Shown here: in pieces, positions 13,435-25,896 of the stretch
Layout: every line of letters begins with the position of its first letter
Position numbering within the stretch: position 1 is the stretch's first letter
NCBI RefSeq assembly: GCF_035582795.1
Contig: NC_134365.1
Location: 129,061,577-129,125,576, forward strand
DNA length: 64,000 nt
Origin: Mycteria americana
Lineage: Eukaryota; Chordata; Aves; Ciconiiformes; Ciconiidae
Reading direction: 5' to 3'
Notes under the pieces: model-generated
Database searches by the model: none
What the model saw: the letters and a program-made list of their open reading frames with translations, nothing else
What the model was told of the DNA's origin: nothing
Position numbers and translations under genes: made by a program

Positions 13435-13435
13435 C

Positions 13436-13998
13436 TACTCGGCACTGGTGAGGCTGCACCTCAAATACTGTGTTCAGTTTTGGGCCCCTTGCTACAAGAG
13501 GGACATTGAGGTGCTGGAGCGTGTCCAGAGAAGGGCAACGAAGCTGGTGAAGGGTCTAGAGCAGAAGTCTTATGAGGAGTGGCTGAGGGAACTGGGGTTG
13601 TTTAGCCTGGAGAAGCGAAGGCTGAGGGGAGACCTTATCGCTCTCTACAACAACCTGAAAGGAGGCTGTAGAGAGGTGGGGGTCGGTCTCTTCTCCCAGG
13701 TAACTAGTGATAGGATGAGAGGAAATGGCCTCAAGTTGCATCAGGAGAGGTTTAGATTGGATATTAGGAAAAATTTCTTTACTGAAAGGGTGGTCAAGCA
13801 TTGGAACAGGCTGCCCAGAGAGGTGGTGGAGTCACCATCCCTGGAGAGTTCAAAAAGCATGTAGACGTGGCACTTCGGGACATGGTTTAGTAGGCATAGA
13901 GGTGTTGGGTTGACAGTTGGACTAGATGATCTTAGAGGTCTTTTCCAACCTTAACGATTCTATGATTCTGTTCTATGATTCTATGATTTTATGATTAT
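13436..13998 (+). mobile_element. CR1 LINE, 3' portion of the split host copy
   Basis: The host CR1 resumes after the nested insertion. The frame from about 13448 reads [20 protein letters not shown], then the [12 protein letters not shown] block, then [14 protein letters not shown], which is the C-terminal end of CR1 ORF2. After the stop near 13864 comes the 3' UTR signature (GGACTAGATGATCTTAGAGG followed by TCTTTTCCAACC) and terminal octamers of the ATTCTATG type ending near 13998. TACTC at 13436-13440 is probably the duplicated target. The 3' tail differs in octamer sequence from the nested copy, consistent with a different subfamily or age. Confidence 0.93.
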
Positions 13999-13999
13999 T

Positions 14000-16900
14000 G
14001 AAAATATTTCAGTATTTTTTAAACCTTTATTATTTCATTTAGCTTAGTTGTGCAGTAGGACGTATGGGAAACTTAAAACACGATCACAGGTTGACACATG
14101 GCATGGCACAGTACTGTTGCCCCTCTGGGCACCGTCTCCCCTTCGAACTGCCTTGTGGGCTGGATGTTAACAATATTATGCCCTCAAGAAATGGTTGCTT
14201 GTAGGGAAAAAGTGGAGACTGAATTGTGACTGCACTGTCCTTTGATCCATGCCTCTGCCCGGCCACACAGAATAAGAAAAGTTTGGAAGTCCACTTTGTG
14301 GCACTGGGTCCCTTCCTGGCAGCTGAGCTCCCCACAGGTTGCTGGTTAGTGCCGGAGCCAAGCCTTTGACCCATCACCCTTTCCATCACCCACCCAGGAC
14401 TCAAACAGGTCCTGCCCATGCCATTGTTCTCACACGCAGTAGAAAACACAGGGAACCAAAGGAGTCTCCTTTTCTCCTTTAAGCCCATCTGTGGTGGCCT
14501 GTGGCACTCTGAGCTACATACGGCAGCACTGAGTGGCGAAGCTTGAAGAGTGGTTGGCAGAGTTGCTCTGCAAATTATCCTGTTCATTAGTAAATGGTAG
14601 TTAAGGAGTAACTCTGCTTCCACTTCGCTTTACAGCCTCATGCATCAGCTGAGCACTGCACCCACTGTTGGTGCCAGATTCCCAAGTAAGGGTTGTCAGC
14701 ATTGTTAGATTGCAAAGTTGTCCTCTTTCTCTGACGTCTGAAGGACACAGAGCTAGCAACCCCACACTCTGACCCCTCATGATTGACTCATGGCAATATG
14801 CAAAGTAGGAAAGTCAGGCTCCTTCTAGTCAAATGGGAATTTGAAATGTGTCTGATGTTCTCCTAACCATTCACCAATATAAGGCATTGAAGAATGTGTG
14901 TTTTACATCACCTACACACTCAGTCCAAAACTCATGTGCATGTTTTACATCCCCAGTTCAGAAACCTTAGCTTTCTTATCTTGATTTGGGATAGCTCAGC
15001 TTTGTGTCCTGAATGGCCTCAGTTTGATCCCTGGTTTATAGGAAGCCATATGTCGCATTAAAAGGTGCTTTTCTACTACTCAAGCTGGTGTGAGCTTGGA
15101 GAATTTCTGTCAGTCAGAAGAAATGTATCACTCACTGGTATATTAGTGCTTGCGCCTGGGTGGGTCTGTCTGACAGGCTCCCCTCAGTGCCTGAGCTACA
15201 CGGTGTAGGAGGTCCACTTGTACCTGCTGGATTTCAGCAAAAGCCTGTGTTGGGAGAACACTAATGAGCCATACTAGTAGAGATATCTGTTGTACTCTAG
15301 CACATTCACTACTCACAGCATCTTCATTAGAAGCAAATAATTCTGTGGCAATACCTCAGTCTCTTAGAAAATCAACTGAAGTCATAACAGCATCAATGTT
15401 TCCATTACCTGTCTTATATGGAAAGCATGAGCTTGGGAAGCTCTCCAGAACTGTGTTCACACTGAAATCAAAGGTCTCCCTTCTCCTGATGCGTACCTGA
15501 AGGCTTCATCAGTACCAAGAGAAGAGCAGCCTCTTGGCAATGGCTGCACTGCAGAAACACTCTGTCCTAAGATTGGAGGGAAGCATTGCACAATCCAGCC
15601 AAATTAAAGTAGATTAAAAGATGTATCTATTAAGTGGAAAAACAGTTGGAAGCAGATTTCAGGATAGTTCAGTAACAGCTGCAGGAATTCCTGGTTGAAG
15701 GACCGTGTTATGCAAATCCAACTAAACCTGTGATGGTGAACATACAGTATGTACACTGGAATTGGCACATGGTGCTACTATTAGAAACACGTCACCTGCT
15801 CCCTGGCTATGGTGTGGGAACTTGTACGTTCTCAGCACACCACCACCACTTTGCAAACACACCATGCACGTTTGGAGAAGCTTTGCTGTTGTATGGAGAT
15901 GGGGACCAGAAGGTCATAAGGCAGCTAAAGACTTTCGTCAGCTGAAATCGCTTGACATAAACCTCATGCGGGGTGTGGACTAGATGGTTTTTTCAACTGT
16001 CAAGTCTAGGAATGGTCACGTTGAAAGGGTACTGTGCAAAAGCTTCTAGCTCTGCAGGAACTAGAGTTCTTTGTCAGGTATCCATCTCTCTTCATTTCAC
16101 AAGCAGTGGTATATAACTAAGAAATTGTTAGAGTCTTATGGATGAATGCCTTTTTGAACTTAACAGAAAATTCTAGTAAACCACTGATTTTGAAAACCTC
16201 TTGCTTCTGCTTTTAAATAGGAAGATGGGAGTCTAACTTCAGATTATTAATTTGAATGGAAATGATAAAGATATTTCAGATCTTACCTAGCTTTTCAATT
16301 TGCAAATAAATTTTTATTCCATATATTCAAATACAGATATTGTAAAATTAGGTACTTATTTATGATTTTAAATAGAGCTGGAATACTTATTAATTGCCAC
16401 ATTTGCAGCATTTGAATTATTTTCATCTGTCACTATATTAAGGGAAAAGGCAACATTCAAAGGCAGAATGGGAAAAGTTTTACTGGGAATTATGTGCTTG
16501 TGTTGCGAAAACAGAATGCAATCTGAGAGCAGGGAAGACCAAAGCTGAAGTAAATTCCCTGACGAAGACCAAAAGAACTCAGTTGCAATACAGTTATCTT
16601 TCATGAAACAAAATATTGTATCTTATTGAATCTGATGCATAATATAAAAACTAGAAGATTGTTTTAGTGCCTGGATGATTACTATTCTCAGCAGCCATAA
16701 GAGAGACAGATCTTTGTCTCTTGATCTCATTAAGGACACTCCAGGTTTTCCTCAGCCCTTGAGAAAGGAAATGTTTTAGGCTGCTCTGCCGTGATTGTTT
16801 TATTGGCTGCAAGGAAAGTTGCCTGATGGCCCTACAGGATCTGCTCGTGGGGAGCATAAAATCTACCTGAGATTGTCTCTTATGCAGTCATATAAGGATA

Positions 16901-19900
16901 TGACAGAAGATACAACAAAATGTTGGAGACTTGGAGTTAAAATCTGACCATGTAAATAAATTGAAGCACATGGAGAAGTATGTCAAGTTACACTTGTATT
17001 TGGAAGGCCCAGGTTTAGCTATGCATTTCTTTCATCTCTGTTTTGTGTCAAGCAGACTCTTAAAACTCTTTTCATGTACTTCTTTGGTGGGTAAATACTA
17101 ACAACAAGTCAACATCAACCATCTGTTGCACATTAACAATTTTAATTTTAATGCATCCAATGGTTTAATGGTCTTTTTTGACTTAGTTGCCAATATCAGC
17201 AGGATGAGCTCGGTAATTGACAAGGGTATGTCCAGGGATTGTCGCAGGTGGAAATGTACCACTTATTAGTTTATACACTAAGAGAAGTGCCTTCAGAGAC
17301 TCTGGGTTTTGATCTCTAAACATTTAAATTGTTTTGGCTTTGAAGGATGTAATTTGGTCTTTAAGGCACTGTCAAAGGCTAGCTGAAGGAGGAAAAAAAG
17401 GGCTCATCGAGGAAAATCAAATCTGAGCTGTAAGCTAGCTATAAATTGCTGGCAAAATATCTTTCCTGCAGACCCAGTTTCCAGCAGCAGCTTTGACAAA
17501 GGACAGTGAGCAGCAACAGAAACTCAAGAGCAGAACAGGTGCCTCCAAGAAAGTGTCAGTGCTGTCATCCAAAAGCAGTAACCAGGATCTTGTATCCGAT
17601 GACAGTTGAGAATGCAGTATGGAAAAAAAAAAAGTCTTGTCAGCACTGGTATTGCTTTTAAACATGATGTTTGGCTTGTTCCACAAGGACAAAGGCGAAA
17701 CAGGCATCACTGCTCATACCCCAAGCTGGACAGAAATGGGAAATTCTGCTACTTTTTGAAGGGAATGTACAGGCTTTAAACTCCAGTACAAAAAAAAAAA
17801 AAAAGGAATAACTGTGCCTTATTTTTATCACCTTCACAAATGAAAACTTGAAAGAGCAGAGAAATAGTTTTCTTAGAAATAAGCTGGCACAAATTTTTGC
17901 ACCCACCTATTAAAATAGCGCTTTCATCTAAAAGAATCAGACATATGCTATGCCCTTTAATGCTCAATACACTTCATAATGTTCAAATGGCTGAAGGGGA
18001 CTGTCTTCTTCAAGATTTTCACCACAGATAGTTCACTTGTGGAAAACATCTCTCATGACTACTTGAAATTTCCCCTCACATAGCAACATGGTATCTTCAC
18101 AGTGGAATTCAAGAGCTACAAATTACAAGAGGAGACAGAAAGGGTCCAAAGATGCCAGAGAAGCATTTGTTCTGAAGCTGGGAATAAGATATATGACCTT
18201 CCTGTCATCTTCAGGAATGATAGATAAGTGAAGTGGGCTAATGGAGCGACACAAAGGTGCACTGTGAGCTATTCATCCAGAAAAATGTTATCTGCATTTT
18301 AATGTTATGGGTGCTAGCAACCTTTGAAGCTGGCTTAAGAAAATAGGTTCTGGAAGTTTTGCCACTTCATTGTAATGGATAACTATACAATAAAGTCACA
18401 GCTATAACAGTGTCTGGTAGCGATACTTACATAAAGTTGGGCAAATACAGCCCGCAGGTATTCCTGAGCTTTATCTTTCCTAGAGTTTTTGTGGCACTCA
18501 TCGCTGCAGTATCTAAGTATCCTCTGGTTAATTAGATATGCATGACAAGTTCCTTACTGGGAGCCTGCTTCCTAGTTTAGGAGGTTTTGCTTTGGGTAAA
18601 CATGGCATTTTTACTCTTCTCCATCCCCCATTAATTTAATGATGGTGAGAAAGCTTCTCTCAAAGAGGCTCCTGCAGTGCGCCCTGAATGTCATCATTAG
18701 TCTAGAAGTTCATTTCTCTGCTAAATATTTCAGCTGAAATTATATATTTCCTGCTCTTGCATACTTTGATGTAGGCTCTTTAGCTTACCTATTTCCACAA
18801 GATTGCAACTACCTTGACAGATTATGGCCATAGACTTGGCTAGCTGGACCCTAACTTGCTGAAGGTGTTGAAAGGGAACCTTACGTTGGCATTAAAAGTC
18901 TGCAAGAAGCTCATAGAGCAATCAAAGCACAGCAGCAGCCTGGACCATTGACATGCCATGTATGAAGTTCCTCCCACTTTCATCCCTGATACGGTAAGTG
19001 CCACGAACTGGTTTGGGACCTCTGACACTGGGACATGGACTTGGATGGGACTCTGTGAGGCCTTCTCAGCTGCCTGAGCCAAGAGACTTTTGTCTGTGCT
19101 AAGTGAAAGACTAAGGCTAACAGGACCCCAGAGCTGTGCATAACTCTCACAAATACCAATACCAAATGTTCACAAAGAGCACGGGTGCAACTCCTTCGGA
19201 CTATTGCCCTGTTGCAGCTCTTAGAGCTTCTGTCTTGCCCATGTGAGGTTCTGCTCTGGTCTGTATAGGTTCTTACATTGTATTAGTGTCCTATACTTTT
19301 AATGACAAGCCAATTAATTATTTTTCTTGGGACACTTTTGTGGCTGAAGCCTGTGAATTTGCTTTGCTGAGCTTACCACTTCAATGATTTATCTATACAT
19401 ATTTATTCATCATAATCTGTATAATAACATTTTTATCAAAATACTTGTTTCCTGCTGGAACTGGCCTCCAACAGTTGCTGTTATACAATAATTTTGTGAA
19501 CAGTGGAGAAAGGAAAAATCCGTTCTTTTAAACTGTAAAATGCCATAAGTGGCCACATTTTTATAAAAGCTGTCAAAGTTTTGTGAATCATGAAGAAATT
19601 CGTAAGACTGCAACCTGTTTGTAGATGGTTTGTGAGGATCGTTGAATACATTAGTTTTAATGGCCAATTTTACCACTGTTAGCTCAATCAGCACAAAAAT
19701 TATATTTCTGAAAGCTAAGACAACTTGGACACATTATCCAAATTTCTTTCCAACATGTTGGAAGCAAAGCAAACTGCTGTGTTTACTGAAGAGGACAGCT
19801 TTGCTGTGAGAGTTTATTTTTATTCCTCTTCTTACTCAGTTACAGGGAAAGATCCTATAATTATCGACAATCTTTTAGTGGTGATTTACTTGGCGAAGAT

Positions 19901-22640
19901 TGATTAGCACAATCAGTCACTCTAAAGCAATTTTCATCACCAAATATTAGATGGTTTCTTTTCCTACTTGATTAGCAGTCCTTCTGCAGGTTACATTGTA
20001 GATGTAATTCTATAAACACGGCTTGCAAAGTGTTGTTATATGGCAAATCCATATCTAAATATAGAAATTCTTAAATATTTATGGGTACTAATTGTGTGCA
20101 TGCGCATGTGCACACATGCATGTATGTGTTTGTATATATGTATATGAAAAAAATCTGAAAATGTCGATTATATTCTAAAAAGGAGCTAAAGATTTGGATT
20201 CAGAGATTAATCTTCCATATATGTATATGAATAATATTTTTGTTTGATCTTATCATCCTGCCCCAGAATAATCTGCGTAAAAGAAATTAAAAAAACCTTA
20301 GATATGCTTAGGAGAAAGTAATTCACATTTGTCCTTAAAAGTACAGCTAGCTTAATACGTTTTAACTCAGGAATTGTGTTCAGATTGTTTTGGGTTTTTT
20401 TTATGTATTTGGAATGCTTGCTTTTTGAGCTATTCTGTTTTAAGCTTTGGGCTTTAAAGGCTGCACTGTTTGTCTCTGTTCTCTAGGGCTGACCTTAGGT
20501 GAACTGCTACCCCAACTGAAGAAATCATATGTAACTCCTATCCTAAAATCTTCCTCAGATTGAAAAGAAAGCAGAAGCAACCATGTTCAAGTACAGATTC
20601 AGCAGAGCTGCTAAAGTGTGTGCAACTCTAGGCTATGTGTATAGTATAGATCAAATAATATAGCTCACTCTTACAGCCATGTAAATAATACATTTGCCTA
20701 TAAAAATGTTACATGTGCATTAACAAAACCCCAGGTTTAATGAGCAACTGAACATTATTGATTCTGCTTCTTGGTGCCGTTTCCTATGCTGTACAAACAT
20801 AAGGGGTAGCAAACTGCAGACGTGTGCACAAGAGGCACAGAATATGTATCAGATGGGGTTTTCATTGCTTTGAGTAACTTCTTAACCTGGGGCTGATCTA
20901 GAAAAAAGGAAAGAGGCTTCTACCCCCGGACCATGGCCTGGGGCAGCAGTCTTCCCTCAATAAGTAGCAGTGATTGTGCTGCAAAAGGAGAGGATGAATG
21001 TGAAGCCTGTGTAGGCGATGTAGGACTTGGGAGAGGGACGAGTTCAACAGGTAGCTGCAGTAGGTCCCTGTCTCCCACCTGGGCTAGCAGCCAGTGTGAG
21101 GATGTTCCCATTCTCCTTTGGTGGCTGAGATTAAATTATTTCCTGAATTCCCCAGATTTTTTTTTTTTTTGGGGGGGGGGGTAAATTCAGTCTTTCACTT
21201 TGCCTTGACTTTTCTTTCAGTACCAGCTTGATTACTCAGTTCCAACAGTGGATACAGCATTTTAGACCAAAAATTTTTTTACATAGTGAAGCAGGAGAAA
21301 TGAAAGCCTTTTGAAGTTTCAGTGGACTTTCTTAGTCTTCAAATGGGGCAAGTCTTCCTGGCTTGGCACAACCCAGCCCACAATTGTGCACAGAACATCC
21401 TCTCCTGTATCTCCTACCCTCCTGCAAGTCACAAAGGCAGATAAAGATGGGAAGACAATCTTGCATTTAAAAATCAAAACTGAGCAAAGCTTCTGAATTT
21501 TTCTTGAGTTGCTAAATATATAGCCCTGTTTTCAGTGAAAACTTAGCTCTGTTTATATCTCTTATTTTTCTGTGCACTCATGTATCTACTACATATATAC
21601 CATATGCAACAAATGAACATGAGAAAATGATGTTGTCATGCAAAGTCACAAAATTGCTACCTTATAAAGTACTGGAAAAAATAAGTTCATGTTTTTGCAA
21701 ATATATCTGGGCTTTCTTTTACGTAAACACACAGTCCCAGAGGTAACTGTTTAAAAAGGATTCCCCCTGATCTGAAGACAAAAACTGCATCTTCAAATAG
21801 AGGTCTAAGTCTGGATTCTTGCTTACCAAGTAGCAGAAAAGACGAAGTAACCAGGTTAGAATACACAATTCATTTTTCTAAGCATGGTACCAGGCTGTAA
21901 AATTCACAGCTACAAAAGCCTGAGGAAAGGCAGGCAGATATGTAAGCTTTTAGAAAGGTAACTCTGTTGTATCACTCTAACACACAAAAACCCATGACAG
22001 TATCATCACAAGGAAATGTTATTATTCTGTGTAATTTTTGTATTCTTTCTAACAGAGAGGCTTTAAGTCACTAATGTAGAACCTAAGTTAACAAAAAGAA
22101 TAGGAAAATTTCTTGAGTCTCCAATATTCAATTTTTTCCTTAAATATATATATTTAGTACTAAATGTATGGGATATTAGCAAATATATTATGGCACTTTT
22201 TACAATGCAAGAGATGTTAATAACAGGAATTGCTTGTATATTAAATTTAAACTGTAACCTCTTTGCAGACTTGTTTTGAAAACTCTCACCATTAGAAGCA
22301 GTGATGGTAGCAGGCAGCATGCAGCATGGTGAGGCTTTTCATGTCAGGCCATGTTCCATTTCTGAATTGGCTCTGTACCACTAGTAGTATACACATAACA
22401 CAGTTTGAGAGCCCTAAATTTATGTCAGGAATCTGAGTGAAAGCAGTGAGCTCATGTAGAAGGACTGCAAAAGTTTTTACTTAGCCAAATGAGAGATGCT
22501 GAGATTACTTTAAACAGTATTTGTGGCAAATCACTATATTCCAGTTGAACAGTAATGAAGAAAACTCACTAATCTGTAATGATTTCTGTTTCTTCTAAAA
22601 CCTTTGATTATTCAGCTGGAGAAGCTCTCTCAGACCATGT
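14000..22640. other. Gene-free stretch
   Basis: No recognisable exon, RNA gene or clear repeat family was seen. The minus strand has an open frame of 179 codons at 14084-14623 that matches nothing I recognise. It has no flanking splice signals that stand out and is treated as chance. Poly-A, poly-T and poly-G tracts occur (17625, 17789, 21157-21181). Confidence 0.65.
21157..21181. repeat. T14-G11 homopolymer junction
   Basis: Fourteen T residues run directly into eleven G residues. This is low-complexity sequence, prone to sequencing and replication slippage. Confidence 0.9.
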
Positions 22641-22649
22641 GGTACGACC

Positions 22650-22940
22650 TCCTGTGTGGAGCATGATAATGCTGTACAGTAAGCCAACAAGAAATGTATC
22701 TAACTTATTTTTGAACTTATTAATGAAGGTGACTCAGGTTCATCAGTAGAAAGCATTTTTCCATTATCTAATTGCTTGTCTGCTACGAAATGTTTCCTTT
22801 TATCTAATTCTGATCTTTTAATTTTGCACCATTAATTCTGATTTGATTTCTAAAAAGAAAGCAAGCAGTTATTCCTTTAGCTTTCTCTTCAGATGTAAGC
22901 AACTGGTAAATAGCTTCAAAGACAATTAAGTAATGCCAAC
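22650..22940 (-). mobile_element. Probable ancient CR1/L3-type LINE relic
   Basis: The + strand text (TTTTTGAACTTATTAATGAA, then ATTTTTCCATTATCTAATTG, then TGTTTCCTTTTATCTAATTC) resembles the reverse complement of the 3' region of old CR1-like LINEs. In those the same order of blocks encodes the C-terminal end of the reverse transcriptase. The copy is heavily decayed, no frame survives and no terminal octamers are visible. Assignment rests on remembered consensus patterns, not on an alignment. Confidence 0.5.
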
Positions 22941-23456
22941 TTAGTGCTCCGTAATATATGATAATCACCTTTGCCATGGCTGCATTTCAAATGAGACAAA
23001 AAAAAACCAAACCCGCAACTTAGGTACTTGGTTTAAAAAAAAAGGCTTTAAAAAAAGATCTCCTGAGTAGCCAAATCTAAAATATTAGACACAGGAACCA
23101 AACCCAACCTTTTATAAATAATATATTTCTTACTGAAGGGAGGGATACATTCAGTTTTGTTAGATCTGAGTGGATACTTTCAAAATACTCTGGCAGACAA
23201 AATATCAGAAAAACTCAATTATATATTTGCACTGAAGAACATACTACTGATTTAGATTTATTAGCACAAAATCCCATGATAAGCCCTCAAATCCATTTGA
23301 ATGCTACCTGTAACTATTATAATTCACAAAAGCAGGAATTAGAAAATGTATAACCAACCCTTAATTCAAATCCTGAACCGTGCCTTTCAAATGTGTGTTA
23401 TAAATAGAAAATCATATAAGACATCAAAGCAGGAAATAATAAGTATCTTTTATGAC

Positions 23457-24023
23457 TGTTGTGGTTTAACTCAAGTCAGCAACCAAGCACCACACAGCCG
23501 CTCGCTCACCCTCCCACCCCACCCCCCCAGTGGGATGGGGGAGAGAATCAGAAAAAAAACAAAGTAAAACCCATGGGTTCACATAAAGACAGTTTAATAG
23601 GACAGCAGAAGAACAGAAAATAATAATAATAATACTACTAATAATAACGATAAGAGAATGTACAAAACAAGTGATGCACAATGCAATTGCTCGCCACCCG
23701 CTGACCGATGCGCAGCCTGTCCCTGAGCAGCGATCGCCTCTCCCCGGCCAGCTCCCCCAGTTTATATGCTGAGCATGACACCATATGGTATGGAATAGCC
23801 CTTTGGGCAGTTGGGGTCACTGTCCTGGCTGTGCCCCCTCCCAGCTTCTTGTGCCCCTGGCAGAGCATGGGGAGCTGAAAAGTCCTTGACCAGTGTAAGC
23901 ACTGCTTAGCAACAACTAAAACATCTCTGTGTTACCAATGTTATTCTCATACTAAATCCAAAACACAGCACTATACCAGCTACTAGGAAGAAAATTAACT
24001 CTATCCCAGCTGAAACCAGGACA
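23457..24023 (-). repeat. 3' LTR of the provirus
   Basis: About 567 bp, matching the 5' LTR along its length, including the TATA-like ATATAAA (23761-23767, minus strand) and an ATTAAA hexamer (23593-23598, minus strand). A trinucleotide-rich AATAAT/ACTACT tract at about 23621-23650 differs in length from the 5' LTR, as expected for microsatellite slippage. Confidence 0.95.
23761..23767 (-). promoter_or_regulatory. TATA-like box in 3' LTR
   Basis: ATATAAA on the minus strand, conserved in both LTRs at the same relative position. This is the expected core promoter of the retroviral U3 region. Activity is not shown. Confidence 0.55.
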
Positions 24024-24438
24024 GTATCCACCCCTTATTCTATACCATCTACGTCATGCCCAGGTTCTACCCTTTCTAATACATTCCAGTTAATCACCAC
24101 CACTTTTCCTGTCTTTTGGTGTATACACACAGATATCATTCCCTTAGTCTATGGGTCATCCTTCTTGAATGTATGTTGAGTTCATTTAGTCCATGACTTT
24201 GGGCTCCATCTGTCATAACAGTCTTTCAGGGCAGGAGAGATGGTGAGTGGTGTTGGATTGTTGCATGCTGAAGCCAGTTCTGGTTCCATCACCACTGCAC
24301 TTTGCTCAAGTTCATTCTTCATTAATCTGGGTGATTCTTACTGTAATACCATTGATACGGCATATAGCAATGATAGAAGTGATAACATACAGTATTATAT
24401 AGCAATTTACATCATACCATTCAAATAATTGGCTATTT
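24024..24438 (-). other. Post-integrase remnant and purine-rich tract
   Basis: About 415 bp between the last integrase codons and the 3' LTR hold no env-like frame, signal peptide or transmembrane block. Directly before the LTR the minus strand reads AGAATAAGGGGTGGATAC, a reasonable but imperfect polypurine tract for plus-strand priming. Confidence 0.6.
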
Positions 24439-25086
24439 TCACCCCAAATCAAATACCCTTGAGGTACACATCAGACTTGCCCACCCTTCTGCATTACCCA
24501 CAAAGTGCACCCAGGTCCTTGGGCAAAAGCAATCCCACGAATGGGTTTTCCTTTGCCTGAGGCAGGAATAACCCAGACTCTTCTCCAGCATATTTTTTAT
24601 GTGCACTACAGGGACTTTATCCCCTTCTACAGTACGTAAGAGTTTTGATTGGGCAGGGCCAGCCCAATTGGCAGATCCCCTAGAGTTGACTAACCAGCTG
24701 GCTTTTGCTAAATGTGTATCCCAATGTTTGAACGTCCCAGCACCCATTGCTCTCAGGGTAGTCTTTAACAGTCCATTGTACCATTCGATTTTCCCAGAGG
24801 CTGGTGCATGATAAGGGATGTGAGATACCCACTCAATGCCATGCTCTTTGGCCCAGGTGTCTATGAGGCTGTTTTGGAAATGAGTCCCGTTGTCTAACTC
24901 AATTCTCTCTGGGGTCCCATGTTGCCATAGGACTTGTTTTTCAAGGCCCAGGATAGTGTTCCAGGTGGTGGCATGGGGCACAGGATATGTTTCCAGCCAT
25001 CTGGTGGTTGCTTCCACCAACGGTGAGCACATGGCGCTTGCCTTGGCGGGTTTGTGGGATATAATCAATCTGCCAGGCCCCCCCAC
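24439..25086 (-). pseudogene. pol: Integrase catalytic core remnant
   Basis: 215 codons open on the minus strand. The core shows VEATTRWLETYPVP (residues 24-37), ELDNGTHF (residues 63-70, catalytic Asp65) and PYHAPASGKIEWYNGLLK (residues 91-108, catalytic Glu101). The Asp65-Glu101 spacing has 35 intervening residues, exactly the DD35E arrangement. The position expected to hold the first catalytic Asp holds Glu25. The C-terminal part has WAGPAQSKLLRTVEGDKVPV and then degenerates. In a live element this enzyme inserts the provirus; the missing Asp and upstream shifts indicate inactivity. Confidence 0.9.
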
Positions 25087-25088
25087 AT

Positions 25089-25574
25089 TTATATTTCAAC
25101 CATCATCCTCCATACCAGAGAGGCTTTAATCGCTTGGCTTGCTTGATTGCAGCACGTCTCACATTCATGGACAACCTGTGCAATAGTGTCCATGGTCAAG
25201 CCCACCCCTCGATCATGAGCCCATCTGTATGTCGCATCTCTTCCTTGATGGCCTGAAGTGTCATGGGACCACTGAGCTATAAATAATTCAACTTTATGTT
25301 GCCAGTCCAGATCCACCTGAGCCCCTTCAATCTCAGCAGCCTGATCCACCTGCTGGTTGTTTTGATGTTCTTCAGTGGCCTGACTCTTGGGTACATGAGC
25401 ATCTACGTGACATACTTTTACAACCAGGTTCTCTACCCTAGGAGCAATATTTTGCCACAGTGTGGCAGCCCAGGTGGGTTTACCTTTGTGCTGCCAGTTG
25501 CTCTGCTTCCAGTGCTGCAGCCACCCCCACAAGGCATTTGCCACCATCCATGAGTCAGTATAAAGGTACAGCAC
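25089..25574 (-). pseudogene. pol: RNase H C-terminal part and integrase zinc-binding domain
   Basis: 161 codons open on the minus strand. YLYTDSWMVANALWGW (residues 3-18) is an RNase H active-site block with Asp7, and KVCHVDAHVPKS (residues 53-64) is the late His/Asp block. From residue 104 the integrase zinc-binding arrangement is complete: His104, His109, Cys138 and Cys141 (HDTSGH and CETC). The frame equals that of gag-pro and differs from the neighbouring pol blocks, so frameshifts lie on both sides. Confidence 0.88.
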
Positions 25575-25896
25575 TGGCTACTTTTCTCGTTCAGCAATAT
25601 CTAAAGCCAGCTGGATGGCTTTCACCTCTGCAAACTGGCTCGATTCACCTTGTCCTTCAGCAGTTTCTACCACTTGTCATATAGGACTCCATACAGCAGC
25701 TTTCTATCTCCAATGTTTTCCTACAATAAGACAGGACCCATCAGTGAACAGGGCATATTGCTTCTCATTTTCTGGCAGTTTATTATACAGTGGGACCTCC
25801 TCAGCATGCGTCACCTCCTCCCTCTGGTTATATTCCAAAATCTTTGCCTTCTGGCCAGTCCATGATCACTTCCAAGATTCCTGGGCGACCGGGGTT

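Larger units (their letters stand above)
12040..13435 (-). mobile_element. Nested younger CR1 LINE, 5' truncated, 3' end complete
   Basis: On the minus strand the element starts, 5'-truncated, at about 13435 within the [11 protein letters not shown] block of ORF2. It ends at 12040 in three copies of the CR1 terminal octamer (ATTCTGTG read on the minus strand). It sits inside a + strand CR1: the host sequence up to 12039 and from 13441 joins without loss. The pentamer TACTC occurs at 12035-12039 and again at 13436-13440, a candidate short target-site duplication, although CR1 is known to leave little or none. This is the best-preserved CR1 copy in the window and must be younger than its host. 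Confidence 0.95.

Noticed and set aside
15930..16020. Possible CR1 tail containing GTGGACTAGATGG
   Set aside because: Only one short phrase matches. The following text lacks the usual TTCCAACC and octamers, so it is not reported as an element.
24024..24438. Possible env or dUTPase remnant after integrase
   Set aside because: All frames are full of stops and no diagnostic motif of either protein was legible.
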